Positions 51,502-63,884 are shown, counted from the first letter of the stretch. The stretch: DNA of 64,000 nucleotides from Branchiostoma belcheri (GCF_001625305.1 NW_017802658.1:249839-313838), one strand, 5' to 3'. A program made the numbers and translations. Notes: generated by a model not told the origin, from the sequence alone.

Positions 51502-54500
51502 CTATTTCTTCAGGCCGTGCCACATGGCGACTGGTTGTCTGGGTTTGGAGATCATCTCCTTCCAGTGTTTAGTCTCCAGTGGGCCACTACGGGGGGCAAG
51601 ACAGACCTGGGGAGGGGAGGGAGAAACTGTCAGTACCATAAAAATACAGAAGGGTTACACCATAAATTTTCTTCTTTCTTCAACATTAAAAGAATGACTT
51701 GAGAACTACCTGTAAGTGTTAAGAGAATTGTAGGAATCTCATACAAACTTAAGTTACAAAAGGCATTACTATCATTATTAAGGATAACTTTGACTCATAT
51801 TGTTAGGTATCTCTTGCTTGCTATGTTGAATGTTGGACTCTTCCCTTCCAGTAACACACCAGTTTCACAGGCACGTGGCAGCCTGTCACACCTAATTACA
51901 TGATTGTATAACCTTGTGTCATCTAACTGCAAGGGTGGTTTAAAACTATCAAGTGATGATGCCCCTACTGTACTTGCTAGCAACAAGTTCCACTCTACAA
52001 ATACAATACAATGCAGCATTAGTTATAAGATAGTTATAGCAAAAAACAAGTTTTGAACACCTAATTATTTCAAGTACGTACGCTTATCCCTAACTTATTG
52101 ATTGTCTTGGATTGTGTGTGTTGTTTTTTTTGTTATGTTTACCGAAGGAAAACATATTGTTTTTGCTCCATTTCTTCTTCCTCTTCTTCTTCTGTTCCAA
52201 ACACTAACCTCTGACCTGGCCAATGGCCTCTTTTGTTGACATCTGTCACCATGGTAACTGGTGTTGGGTTACATACAATGTTGCAATTTCATAGTAGGCA
52301 TTTAGGCTCCTGTCACCATATACCATGTACATGTATGTGAATGTGTTTGAGTAAGAATTAACAGAGCAGAGCATATCCGAAGGTAAACATGGTGCATTTG
52401 CTTTGCAAATGTTACTTTTCTAGTTCTTTTCTACGTTTTGTTTCTGCTACAAAGAGTTACCCTACCTTTCCTATGACATCATTTTTCTTGAGCGTGTCCT
52501 TGTCCATGACTGAGATGATGAAGCTTGTCTCCTTCATCTTGTCCATGGGGATGTCGAAGATGAAGGACTCGTTAAAGACGGGGTTCAAGGAACGCTTCTT
52601 ACAAGACGTCTTCTTCTTCTCAATCTTCTTGTCTCTGTAGACGAGCCAGATCTTCACATAGGGGTCTGCAGAAAAATCAAACAGTATTAAGGTTGAACCA
52701 AATATGCAAATACAGGCTAAAAAGGGGTAGGAAATTTTCCCGACCAGCCTCGTAACCCCTGCTTCTCTTATTGGGTCAGTTAGTCCTCACTACTTGTGAG
52801 GATGTTTCTGACTCAGGGAGAAGAGTTGCTGTTACAGTTCTTACCTGTAGCTCTATGCCTAGAAGTGGCCAATGGCCTTGCATTGAGCGACACCGTTAAA
52901 AAAAAACAATTTGTAAAAAGTCTTTGATTTTGGACAGATTTGAAAAGTTTAGGCATAATCCCTTCTTCAGATAATTAAAAAGAAATGCAGAACAGAACTT
53001 CAAGAAAGCTGTCTCCTATTCAAATAGGTGTAAGGGTACCTTCCAGCATTTCAAGGGCAAAAAAAAAAAACTAATAACACATAAGTCATTTCAACTTGAA
53101 GCTTGCATCCTGAACCCTGTACATGCAATAAACATTGTGTATAGTACTAAATGTAAAAATGTGTATTGATAACAAATCAATCTGGATTTATAGTGTCAAG
53201 TGTTCAAAGCTAATATCTTGAAAGCAAGAAGTGCTTTTCCCATGCTAACCTGATGTTCCTGTGATGTCCATAGCTTTGAGATGTCTGGCCTTCATCACTA
53301 CAATAGTGATGCGCTGGGCTGTGGGCTGGTAGCACAGTGATACCAGCAGCTCCCCCAGGTTATCCTGGATGGAATTGCAGCAGGTTAGAGACAGGTGCAG
53401 GCTATGCCAATCTTACCAGTTTGTAATTTGTACTTTTAGGGACCCAATCATTTGAAAACATTGTTTTTTCCAAGACAGGGAGGCAAAGAAAATGATAGAG
53501 GCAGGTAGAACTTGTCTGATACGGGTGATTTTCAATTCAAATTTCGAATCCCGGAAATGTTAGCATATCTGTTTCACACATTAGACCCCCTTTCCACAAT
53601 CAACAGGGATTGTTGTGTGATAAAAACTGGATTTGTGTGAGTTTTACAATTGGAATGTAGTGCACAATGTTTAACTACAGTTCAAAAGACAACAGCAAAT
53701 TCTCAAAATGTGAAAAAAATTGTTTTTATGTGTTAAATTCATTGTAGCTTTAAGCAGTTGCAACCTCTAGCAGAAAGGGGGTGTTACTTACATTAGAGTT
53801 GGGGCAGGGTCTGAGGTCCTTCCAGAATGTGGGCGACTCTGTCAGGTCCACCTCACACAGTGGTAAATGAACCTCCCCTATGGGATCATTTCTACTGAAG
53901 CGGTCGTAGTCAAACACTTGGAGGTACAACACACGGTGTTGGAGCTTGTCATATGGGAAACCTACAAAATTATTAATATGAAGAGAAAAAAGTTATCATT
54001 TTCTACAATTATCATTGTATTCACATGCTTTGCACACTTTCTCAGTCTGAATTACAACTGTATGCTAGCCTTTACAATAAAAGCATTGACATTCATTTAA
54101 AAGTATAAACGGAACGGCATTACGTTAAAACTGGATACAGATCTCTAAATGATGGTAAGACAAACATAAAGGAGAACAGCATTGGTATATTTGCAGTATG
54201 TCGACTAGCCTTCAGATGTGATTCCTAGGCAGCATTCGGTGAGGCAGCATAGGTTTATCTGTATCTTCTTTGTCATTCTTACTGTATATGTTTTACATTG
54301 ACCTACCTTCAAACTGGAAGGTCTCATTCCAGTGTGGGTTCAGGTTTCGTCTCTTTACTTTGGTCTCCATCTTATTTTTCTTGTCAGGCAAGAGGCAGAT
54401 TTTCACAAATGGGTCGCTGGTGCCACTGAAATCCTGTAACATCATACAGAAATATGTTCATTATGTTTACCTTTGCAGAAGGAAAACATATTGTTTTTGT

Positions 54501-57174
54501 TCTGTTTCTTCTTCTTCTCCAAACAAATAAGGTCAATGACCTGAACCAGATGTCTGTCAACATGGTAACTAGTGTTGGGTTACATAATGTTGCAATTTTA
54601 TAGCAGGAGGGATTTAGACTCCTGTCACCATGTATGAATGTGTTTAAGAATTACCAGCAGACCATCTGCAAAGGTAAACTAATTTCTTTCTGAAAATAAT
54701 AATTTATCCTAAATTTTGTAGGATGAAAAGACTCAAATATTGCTGGAATTTACTGAAGAATAACTTTTCACACTCTACTCTACAACTGGTGTGTCATGCC
54801 TAAGGATAAAGGCAGTTTACTGATTATGGATTATGCAAAACCAACCAGCCCACCTTTGCAGGCAGCTCCACAGCTCTCTTGATGTGCAGTACCAGAGTCA
54901 TGGTGTCGAAGTCGTAGGACATGCTGAACTGGATCCTGCCCAGGTTAGCTGTCGGCTCACTCACAACATCCTCATTACTGTCACTGCCTTCATCTTCATG
55001 CATCTGAACAGGACATTCAAGGATTTTGTTTAGATGATTTTTACTGGCGTTTTTCACTACACAACTGCAAAAACTTTTCACCAGTACAGTCCACAGAAGA
55101 AAACTAGCCCCCTTCAAGTAGTCACTTCAAGTACAAAAAAAGGATTTACTTTTGTCAGTACAGTACTGATTCAGAAGAAAAAATACATCCTTTTTACTAT
55201 TTTATGTTATTTCAGACAAGTAATTTAGATAATACTGCCCAACACTCCTACTGATAAATATTATGATCTTAAGATGATGATGACTACTAAGCAATGTTAT
55301 GTTAAGTTATAATGTGGAAAACTACATTCTAAAAATTTAGATTAAGATTTATTGCCTTTGCCTGCAATTAGAATCTGGACAATAATCTATTATCCAAAAT
55401 GACTCCCATGAATGATAGCTATGATCATGAAATAGGTAAGACACTGAGAATCTGATGACGCATTTCAGTATTTCAGAAAGCATCTGATTCTCAATGCTGC
55501 CACTTAATATGCAATTATGCAGGGTCTTCAGAAGACTGGGGGTTAACGAACTTTATTCAGGTGATACGAGATGCCAGTAATTCACTGCCAGGGGAGTCGT
55601 GATGCACTGAATGTACTTTGGGGGATCTAAGGAACTTGCGTGTGTTTTTAAAGCAAAATCATATTTTGTTAGATGGAGGGAAGACATTCATTTTTTTTTT
55701 TTTAAGCGAATTTAACGTCATTTTTCCCCAACCAGGGGTTAGACGTGCTTGCACCAAGTACAACTACAAGTCTTTTTTTTAAGCAAGATTTTTACGGCTC
55801 GATGCTCTTCCTAACGCCAACCCAAACCATAGTAGGGTCCAGGATCCCTCTAACTGATTAATAATATGGTAAATGTGTGAGACATTAGGTACAGGTAGTT
55901 GCTTTGTTCCTTCAACTTGTTCCTTAACCCTGAAGTAGAGATGTATGAGTGAGTACTAACTGCATATTGGTGGCAAATGCAAATTATTGGTAGGCAAATC
56001 ACCCAACTATTATCACCCGCTTTTTACCTACCACTCACTGGCTATGACGTCACAGTGATCGCTTGTATAGATTTGATTTATTCTAGACCCTATAGATAAT
56101 CCATTTGGCAAGAGTTAGGAAAAGAAATTCTGCCCAGAAAAACTCAATAAAACCCACAGAAAATGGTTTGCTGGAGATGAAAGATGATGACAAATTCCCA
56201 AAGGCTAAAAAAAATCAGCTTGGCAATACATGTAATTTCAATGATCAAAGTGCTTACAAAGACTTTGTACTCAAAACACAATTTTATAGCAGCATGACAA
56301 GTCATCATATGCTGGTAGACAAAAATCCAGAAAATATATGTTGAAAAAAAATTGAAAGAAATTGTTTCAGGTGGAATGGGGGAGGCATATTCCAAAATTT
56401 CAATAAAAATTTTTCCTAAAAAGCAATAAAGCAATCATCTGTGGGCATCAGGAGCTCTCCTGGAAATCGATTTTTAAAAAAATATTATACTCAAATTTTC
56501 AAACAATCTACCAATAGCATTCCCTGGAAAATTTGGTTAAACCTCCCCTATGTACTGCTGCTCAGTTAAGTGGCTGATATTTGCCTGGTAAATGTTACAT
56601 TTGCACCTGCCAGGTGTGGGGAAACTGTCAGTTTGTTCTCGTCTACACTCTGTTTGTTTTATCTTCCACTGTTCCTCAGTCAGGTGCAGTGTACCAATAC
56701 ACCACACATACATGTATCCAGGTTTGCTCAGCACTTTAAGGTTCCTTTTTTTAGATTTGACCGCATTTGTTGACTTCCTAGGAGATTTAATACCATGCCA
56801 AAGTTTCAGGCACTGAAAATGTTTCTCCGCAATGTTGTGAAGTCCTACAGTAACTTGTATTGCTCTAGGTTATACGTCTAGTAAGTAGCAAACCAGACTG
56901 TGCGTTACATAAGTCATTAGGCTCCATTATGTATGTTCTATTATTTGTAAAACAGTATGAGATGAGTAGTAGAAAAGTGGTGGTAATGTGTACCAGTTCA
57001 CCAAAGTCAGAGTTTGAAAACCATTAGTAAGCCAGCAAGCAAGCAGCCAACTACATGTAGTCAGCCAACCAACCAACCAACCAACCAACCAACCAACCAA
57101 CCAACCAACCAACCAACCAACCAACCAACCAACCAACCAACCAACCAACCAACCAACCACTTGTATACTTGTAG

Positions 57175-57214
<40 letters not shown>

Positions 57215-60200
57215 CTAATCAACCAACCAACCAACCACTACATGTTAGCCAGCCAACCAATCAACCAATCATTCAACAAACTGCCCAAACAACCATTCAA
57301 CCAAATAACCTCCTCAGCACTCAAAGGTTGTGGGGTCGTGTGGCGCAGTCGGTAGCGCGTTCGACTCACACCCAAGAGGTTGCGGGTTCGAATGCTGCCC
57401 GTGTCACCAATCTTGTGCCCTTGGGAAAGGCACCTTACACGACTTTTCTCACTTCACTCAGGTGGAAATGAGTACCTTGCTTCAGTTAGGGACGTCCCTC
57501 AGATAGGACGTTAAATGGAGGTTCCGTGTTTGGGGAGAGCCACACCCCACGCACGTTAAAGAACCCACCGCACTTATCGAAAAGAGTGTAGGGACCTTCC
57601 CGGTGTGAGTGGTTCAAACCTTACAGTCCGGCCTTACGCAGCTTGTACATGTACAAAACTGGTGTGTTACACCTAAAGACAGTTTACTGGTTATGCAAAA
57701 CAAACAAACAATCAAACATACAGCACAACAGACCAGACCAGACCAGACCATGCAGTCCAGACCAGACCAGACCAGACCATGCAGTCCAGACCAGACCAGA
57801 CCAGACCATGCAGTCCAGACCAGACCAGACCAGACCATGCAGTCCAGACCAGACCAGACCAGACCATGCAGTCCAGACCAGACCAGACCAGACCAGTCCA
57901 GACCAGACCAGACCAGTCCAGACCAGACCAGACCAGACCAGACCAGACCAGACCAGACCAGTCCAGACCAGACCAGACCAGACCATGCAGTCCAGACCAG
58001 ACCAGACCAGACCAGACCAGCAGACAGAGAAGTGCACCTACTGAAGGAGAGAGTCGGAGACTGATTGACGGCATGGAGGAAGCTGACAGGTTGGACAGGG
58101 AGAAGGGCTGGACCTTGAGCGTCGTCCCGTTTTCCGACGTGTCGTCCTCCTGCCCGTCCGCGTTGGGCTGGACATTCCCGCGGAGCATCGCCTTTCCTGG
58201 CGGTCGCTCAAACCTGTAGGAATACAGAAAAAATACAACGGAGCTAAATAGTTGCGTCAACGAAGGTTAGACATCCACGTGAGATACACAAGGAAAACAA
58301 TCACTCAAGCACCTGGATAGATTTTGAAAACTTCACGTTTGAAGTAGCATGCACCAGTTTTTTGTCACTCGTGTTTCCTTGTGTAGCCAAATAGTGTAAA
58401 GCAGACATTTTGTGATTGCTGTAATCATTTCTTTTATTTTCTGTATACTGATTATGTTTTATAACAGGTGGTTATGGTTATAACAAGTTGTTTTATAACA
58501 GGAAAATTTGCTACAGAAAATACAGCCGCCACCATAAAGTAATAAATTACGCTTTTTTGGGGGGGTCAGGTGTACTGAAGAAAATTGAGAGCATGGTAAC
58601 CTAGGTGAAGCGTGACAACACTGTCCCTAAGCCAGCCATCCGGAATGTGGGATATCCATGTGCGTCACAGCACCTAATGTCTATAAGTCAATTCACAATT
58701 AAGTTAGCCTGACTGCTTTCAGCCCGCACACCTCAAAGAGACAGTTCATCGAGCTGTAACAAGATTTACTCTGAAGTAAAAAAACATGACCTCAGTCAGA
58801 GAGTGCAGAATGTTTACCATGGTGGGGGCCTGCATGCCCTTTTCCGTAGAGCGTAATGGGCTGTTGTAATTCTACGTAGAGCGTAATTGGCGCATTTTGC
58901 GTAGAGCGTATTCGCCATTTTAATTCTACGTAATGCATTTTAGCCACTTGGAATTTATCATAAATCATAATCGAGAGGTTTTCGAATGCAGCATAGAGTG
59001 TTGTCAGAACCCCCCATGCAAGCCCCCATGGTGGCAGGGGTCTTTCATAGGATTGACATGCTTTTTTTTTTTTTAAGAAAGCTGTAATTTGAAGGGTGAT
59101 TCTTAAAGAATTGATCCATATCTTACACTGGTTTAGGACCCCTAGGCCACATTAATTTTGTTTTTGTTGTCATAATTCATATGAGTATATAGCATGAAAA
59201 CCGCAGCCAAATCTTTGTATACAGATACAGTTTCAGGGAGTGGATAAAATTTTGTTCACACAAATGTAGCTAGATTCATGTTTCCTTCCTACATGTAGTA
59301 CCCTGTTCTCAAAAATTAATTCCTCTTGCTTATGACATGTATGAAAATAATGACTGTAAGCAATTTCTTGGATCTAGATGTCCACTTGTTTGTTAAACTT
59401 AATTTAGGCCACACCAATTTAATTTGTTGGTTCTCGGATTCGCCTCTTCATTTTTTTCTGATTTGCAAAAAACAAAAAAAAAAGATTCTGGTTCTGAATC
59501 AACTAAAAAATGCTCATATTTTGCCCCCAACAGTTGTGGAAAGTCCTTTTCTTCCTAGCTGTTGCAGTGTTTCCATCTATCAATGCAGTGGTTTGATTAA
59601 AAGTTCAAAATTCATTGTTTAAATATTAACACAAACTTTTGTGTTAACTTCATGGCTCCTATCATAGCATTTGGGGCTATAATAGGATGCCTAAACCTGT
59701 TTTTATTTTTATTTTTTTTCGCCCTGTCGCTTCATGTCTTTTCTGACAAAATCCGAGAACCAACAAATTAAATTGGTGTGGCCTTAGTACAAAAAATGTA
59801 AAAAAAAATGAAATGATGACTTGCAATTAACATTACTGTAGACCTTCACCTTGTAAACAGAAAAACAAATAAACAAACAGACCAAAAACCTCTGTCCACA
59901 GCTACAAAACAGTTTGATATGTATACATTAAATGCAACAGGATCTCTCCCTGGTTTTGACAGTTGGAAACAAACATAATGATTTAATAGCAGGACGTAAA
60001 ACGTAATGAAACCTCAGGTAGGTGGGCAACAATTATCGATTATCAGATAAGGCTACAAAACTTACATATCATATTCTTGTAAAAACAAAAAGCCTGGACA
60101 GATGAATTTATTATGCTTTTCAATATGATTTGGACACGCGGCTCTTGACTTGAGTGGAATGTTATATTTTATATGGAGCTAAGTTACTCCTTTGTCACTT

Positions 60201-63200
60201 TGAAATGTTGATCCCAAGTAATTACGTCAATATGGACGTAATGAACCTCTATCAACCATTGCTTGTAAGGCCACACCAATTTAATTTGTTGGTTCTTTGA
60301 TTTTTTCAGAAAAAAATCTGAAGCGACAGGGCGAAAAAAAAACAGGTCTAGGCATCCTATTATAGCCCCAAATGCTTCGATTGGAGCCATGAAGTCAACA
60401 CAAAAGGCTAGGTTAAGATTTAAACAACAAATTTTGAAATGTTAATGAAACCACTACATTGATAGATGGGAAAACAACAAGAAACTAGAAAAAAAAGGAC
60501 TTTTCTCAACTATTGGGGGCAAAATATGAGCATTTTTGAGTTGATTCAGAAGCAGAATCTTTTTTTTTTTTGCAAGTCCAAAAAAATGAAGAGGTGAATC
60601 CAAGAACCAACAAATTAAATTGGTGTTGCCTAAATAGTCTTTGATTGATCTGTTTATCCAAAAAGCCAAATGACTTTAAAGGATAATGGATTTAACATTG
60701 TTTCCTACACAAATACACCAAATCAGTTTTGTTTTGAAAACAAACTTTTAAGTTAATCCAATTATCATAGAAAAATCAATGTTTTTCACACAAGCAGATA
60801 GACAACAGCCTCAATGGGCTATTCAAACTGCCTTGAGTCACTTTCCCTGCCCCCCCCCCAAAAAAAAACAGACTTATTCTGCTGTAACACAAAACCACCA
60901 TACAACAGGGAGTAAAACACTATCAGCAATCATAAAATTGGTATCACTCGAAATAAAATGCTTTCGTGTTGAAGAAAATGCTTGAGAAAACACAACCCTT
61001 GGACAAGCCTTAGTTTCTTAAAAGAAACTCCAACAAAAGACAAGGGAAATCGTAGATTTCAAACCTCCGGGGTTTTTTTCTATTGGTTTAGGTTATTTGT
61101 TTGTGTGTAGTATGAAAGTTATGTGCGTAATATGTTTGTATGCCGGTTTGATGGCTACTGACGGTTGGTTCGGTATGGACTGTTGATTAACGCAGTGTTC
61201 GAAATACTTTTTTGAGCAAAGTAGCACAGTGTGCTACCTAGGGCAAAAACTAGGTAGCGCAGCAGAATTTTAGGTAGCGCCACGCCCCCCCCCCATTTGT
61301 ACAAATACTATGCACGTGTCGTCAATACTATATTTCTTCCAATCATAGAGGTATAATACCTCCATGCTCTAATAAAGTTACTATTTTTGAGGTTTCAACT
61401 CTGAATTAGGAGCTCTGGGTCGAAGCCAAATTACGGGTGCGTGATTTATTCTGGTTTTCTACTGAGAAAAATCGGGACAGTATTTGCGCCGGGCAGCCGG
61501 CCATGTACGCGAAATGGTACGCCCAGTATAGCAGCGATCTATTCATGTTTTATGTTTACAATTGTGCAAATTTTTTTTACAGAAATTTGATCACATATGC
61601 TTAAAAATATTGTTATACTGATGTTAAAAAATATTTTAAGACACTGAATCGCTGGCTGTGATGTGCAGCAGTGTACGTACGCCGCGTAGCGTGCCAGACA
61701 TTGGCCGTGCAAGCCTATAGAATGCCCCACTTGCGACATAAATTTCTGAGGCTTATCGTGCGCATCGTGCGTATCCACAATTATTCCCATCGTAAACATA
61801 GTCACTGGGATCTGAAATGCATACATACAGGATAATTTCCCTTCTTCAGCGGGAGTTTTGTTTATGTTTTGATCGTACACGTCAAACTGCCACGCTGGTC
61901 TACGCTGCGCGCTGGTCTCGGCTGCACTTCCGGGTTCCATAAATCGACACCATAAATCGACAAAGAAACAAATATTTCCCCCCAAATTTATATTAATTGT
62001 GCACTTTTTCACTAGATGTGGCTATGCAGTCCTGGAAAACAGCGTTTAGTGCATATTTTCAAACAGAAAAATCGCGTCCCCGCGCCCTTCATGTTGCCGC
62101 CCGGCGATCTCAGCTGAAGCGAACAACCAATCAGAGACGCGTAACGCGGATACGTCATGCAAGATTTGCATACCGCCCGCCCACCGCTTCTGCTGGCTGC
62201 TGCCATGCTAGCTACGCGCCGTACTTGAAATAAATTGACGTGTATCGCCGTATTTCTGGAAATAAATGCCGCGACACGAAGATCTAGCGCTGACTCGGCT
62301 TGCACCCAGCGTTCAGCGTCACCCGCGCCATTACCCGCGCCGTCATTGCTGCGCCGTCACCCAACGTTTTTATCGGAACCAGACACCCCTCTGTTTGACC
62401 CCTTTTAAATGGTAAGACCCAAAACTGAAACCTCCCCATTCCTTAACAACATGGTAAATTCCATTTTCAGCATAACGGGGGTGTCCGGAGCACTTAAAAA
62501 CCTTTTATTTCGACGCCCATAAACACATATACAATTAAACAAAAACGTTCTGCATCATCTGCAGCCCAACAGCAATACGTATACCGAACAACAGACCAAT
62601 CCGTCCAGCCGATCGCGAGAAACAGCTGCTGACAGAAATGTTTCGAACAATAGTAAAACCTCCTCGCGGAAGGATATCTCCTTCCCCGGAGGTAATAAGA
62701 TAAAAAATTCTAGTTCTTTGTAAACATCTTAGATTCCTTGCACTCCAAATTTCAAGAAGCACCACATCTTCAGACAACCAGTCAATATGTATATCCATTG
62801 GATTTATCATTCTCTTTCATCAGAGGCATACAAAATCATTTGTAGTGTGAAAAAAGCCCAGAGATACATGATACTACATAAAATGTGTGTTTAGTGTCTA
62901 TGTGGTCCTTGTCTGTACTATGGGTTTTTTCCTGAAATAAAGTCATTCATTCAAAATTCTCATCTTAGAATAGATCTGTAATATGATGTACAAAGTAACA
63001 TCATAGCAACAGTGAGAGGTCACAGTGCCTTATTAAAACATCAGAACTGGCTACAGCTGGACATAACTGACCACAACCGGCAGGCCTAAAATAATTGCAG
63101 TCTAAGATGAATGTTCAGGCATACTAGCAGGGTAACTACATGTATATATGGATCTGTTGTACAATTTGACAGTCTGATACAAAAATAATAATAGTTTTTT

Positions 63201-63884
63201 TCACCCCAAGGACTTTATTCATAAAATCAGTTGGTAACTACTGATTTTGGAGCCTGGATATTGAATCCCTTCCTCCTTGCAATATTCTCTTTTGCAAAAT
63301 GAAGATAAGGAATAATAAACATTAGTCCTAACATCTATACATGCATGAACTATAACCTGACACCTTTCCAACCATAAGCAAATCTTGCCGGGTCGGTTTA
63401 TTAGAATATCCTGGTAACCTATAGTAACCTGTACATTACATGACAGCTGGCGAACGTGAGCTGTTATTTTTCTAGGACAACCAGGAACTTGTGTACGTGT
63501 AAATGTATCTCCTCAAACAACGATCAGACTCATTGAAACAACAGAACCGTAAAATTAGACCATCTACTTTAACCAAAAACTGGCTTGATGACTAAATGTC
63601 ACTGGGATCTGTATCTAAAGTGTTACTGCTGAATTACCCTTACATGGGAAAATAATATGGATGGATAAGAAAGTGCCCAATTTTTTTAGACAGAAGTGCA
63701 GTATTATCTGCCATTGTATCTTGATCCATTGAGTTCATCATTTACCAAGCCCTTCTAGATGATGGAAAAGTACTTACCACGACCAGACCACATCCATGAC
63801 TCCTCTAAGTCTATCTCCAACGACCAGATTTTCAAAGAGAAATTGCGAGTCCTCGTGTACATGTACGGGAGAACGCGCACACAT
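51502..63884 (-). CDS. SYT7: Synaptotagmin-7-like protein, tandem C2 domains
   Basis: A Ca2+/phospholipid sensor of regulated membrane fusion. Exons in transcript order: 63884-63778 (tentative first), 58213-58042, 55003-54854, 54433-54307, 53961-53792, 53364-53250, 52665-52466, 51606-51502. Phases agree, giving about 381 aa. C2A (from about residue 114, [11 protein letters not shown]) keeps its acidic ligands: AKD and SDP in loop 1, DYDRFSRND in loop 3. C2B (from about 243) keeps LKAMD, TSDPYVK and [11 protein letters not shown]. It ends in the family form KHWKEMI...ARPRQP-like...WHGLKK. Segments such as [23 protein letters not shown] and TFWKDLRPC are closest to SYT7. Residues 37-93 are Ser-rich and acidic. 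The first-exon candidate (MCARSPVH, alternative Met in MDVVWS) is chosen by donor and phase only and encodes no transmembrane helix. A TM-bearing start could lie beyond the window. The seven downstream exons are secure. Confidence 0.88.
52137..52388. mobile_element. GTTTACC-family MITE, long copy
   Basis: Starts GTTTACCGAAGGAAAACATA and ends CCGAAGGTAAAC, giving short inverted termini. The body shares GTCACCATGGTAACTGGTGT with the copies at 42365 and 54465. It lies in the last SYT7 intron. Confidence 0.6.
54465..54679. mobile_element. GTTTACC-family MITE, complete copy
   Basis: Perfect 15-bp terminal inverted repeats (GTTTACCTTTGCAGA and complement) bound 215 bp. The interior is TTCTTCTTCTCC-rich, followed by GGTCAATGACCTGAACCAGA. 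It lies in a SYT7 intron. Confidence 0.7.
57063..57238. repeat. (CCAA)n and (TCAA)n microsatellites
   Basis: A perfect CCAA tetranucleotide array (57063-57158), a short spacer, then a TCAA array (57175-57213) and another CCAA run. The Gly-Trp-Leu-Val and Pro-Thr-Asn-Gln frames here are repeat artefacts. Confidence 0.97.
57331..57625 (+). repeat. Near full-length tRNA-derived SINE
   Basis: A head with box A (TGGCGCAGTCGGTAGCGCG) and box B (GGGTTCGAATGCTGCC) is followed by a body of about 220 bp (CCTTGGGAAAGGCACCTTAC; GGACGTCCCTCAGATAGGAC; CACGTTAAAGAACCCACC). This is the tripartite form of metazoan tRNA-SINEs. Part of the body resembles the one at 28190-28420 although the heads differ. It lies antisense in a SYT7 intron. 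Confidence 0.8.
57728..58021. repeat. GACCA-type minisatellite with higher-order units
   Basis: Pentamers (GACCA) are organised into larger units, several being about 30 bp and starting ATGCAGTCCAGACCAGACCA. The array spans about 290 bp and ends about 20 bp from a SYT7 splice donor. In the SYT7 transcript it reads as TGGTC repeats. Asp-Gln-Thr-Arg-Pro frames are artefacts. Confidence 0.95.
58262..58345 (+). mobile_element. Penelope-like element 5' terminal fragment
   Basis: GAAGGTTAGACATCCACGTG and ACAATCACTCAAGCACCTGG match, with divergence, the start of the element at 41526 (GAAGGTTAGACATCCAGGTA). It lies in the first SYT7 intron as modelled. Confidence 0.5.
58824..59037 (+). mobile_element. 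MITE with GTAGAGCGTAAT sub-repeats, copy 2
   Basis: Ends GGGGGCCTGCATGCCC and GGGGTT-containing inverted GCATGCAAGCCCCC; three internal GTAGAGCGTAATT-like units. ATGGTG occurs on both sides. It is the inverted counterpart of 19531-19753. Confidence 0.7.
59407..59783. mobile_element. PIF/Harbinger-like MITE, copy 2
   Basis: Ends GGCCACACCAATTTAATTTG and complement, TTA on both sides (59404-59406, 59784-59786). The internal sequence follows the 48539 copy closely (ATCTATCAATGCAGTGGTTT; CATTTGGGGCT). Confidence 0.85.
60269..60630. mobile_element. PIF/Harbinger-like MITE, copy 3 (inverted)
   Basis: Same family in reverse orientation relative to copies 1 and 2. Ends GGCCACACC and GGTGTTGCC (one mismatch); TAA on both sides. 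Confidence 0.85.
61195..62340. other. Possible decayed DNA transposon or GC-rich regulatory region
   Basis: Starts with CAGTGTTCGAAATAC, of the kind seen at hAT termini, followed by GGTAGCGC motifs and a poly-C run. The matching right end was not found. A GC-rich, CpG-containing section (61850-62345) includes short repeats of ACCCGCGCC. No coding assignment can be made. Confidence 0.3.
62346..63777. other. Modelled first intron of SYT7, nothing else seen
   Basis: No exon, tRNA or transposon ends are recognised. Sequence is mostly AT-rich. Confidence 0.4.

Larger units (their letters stand above)
55004..58041. other. SYT7 intron rich in repeats
   Basis: Apart from the SINE and tandem arrays listed separately, this 3-kb intron contains only AT-rich sequence with short poly-T and poly-A runs. 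No exon was recognised in it on either strand. Confidence 0.6.

Noticed and set aside
56927..57355. Gly-Trp-Leu-Val and Pro-Thr-Asn-Gln repeat proteins
   Set aside because: They come from the CCAA/TCAA arrays and have no flanking coding signals.
57331..57404. Functional tRNA gene
   Set aside because: Box A and box B are good, but the anticodon arm is irregular, the acceptor stem does not pair and a SINE body follows.
57728..58021. CRISPR-like array
   Set aside because: The units are contiguous and nearly identical with no unique spacers, in a eukaryotic intron; it is a minisatellite.
58038..58238. Arg-rich alternative frame of the SYT7 linker exon ([12 protein letters not shown])
   Set aside because: The other frame has G/C-ending codons typical of coding sequence and is the one that joins the next exon in phase.
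57609..58260. Asp-Gln-Thr-Arg-Pro and Trp-Ser-Gly-Leu-Val repeat proteins
   Set aside because: They translate the GACCA minisatellite. Only the part from 58042 to 58213 on the minus strand is accepted, as a SYT7 exon.
62012..62305. Basic 97-codon minus-strand frame and an overlapping plus-strand frame
   Set aside because: Both lie in GC-rich DNA where stops are rare and show no domain or splice pattern.
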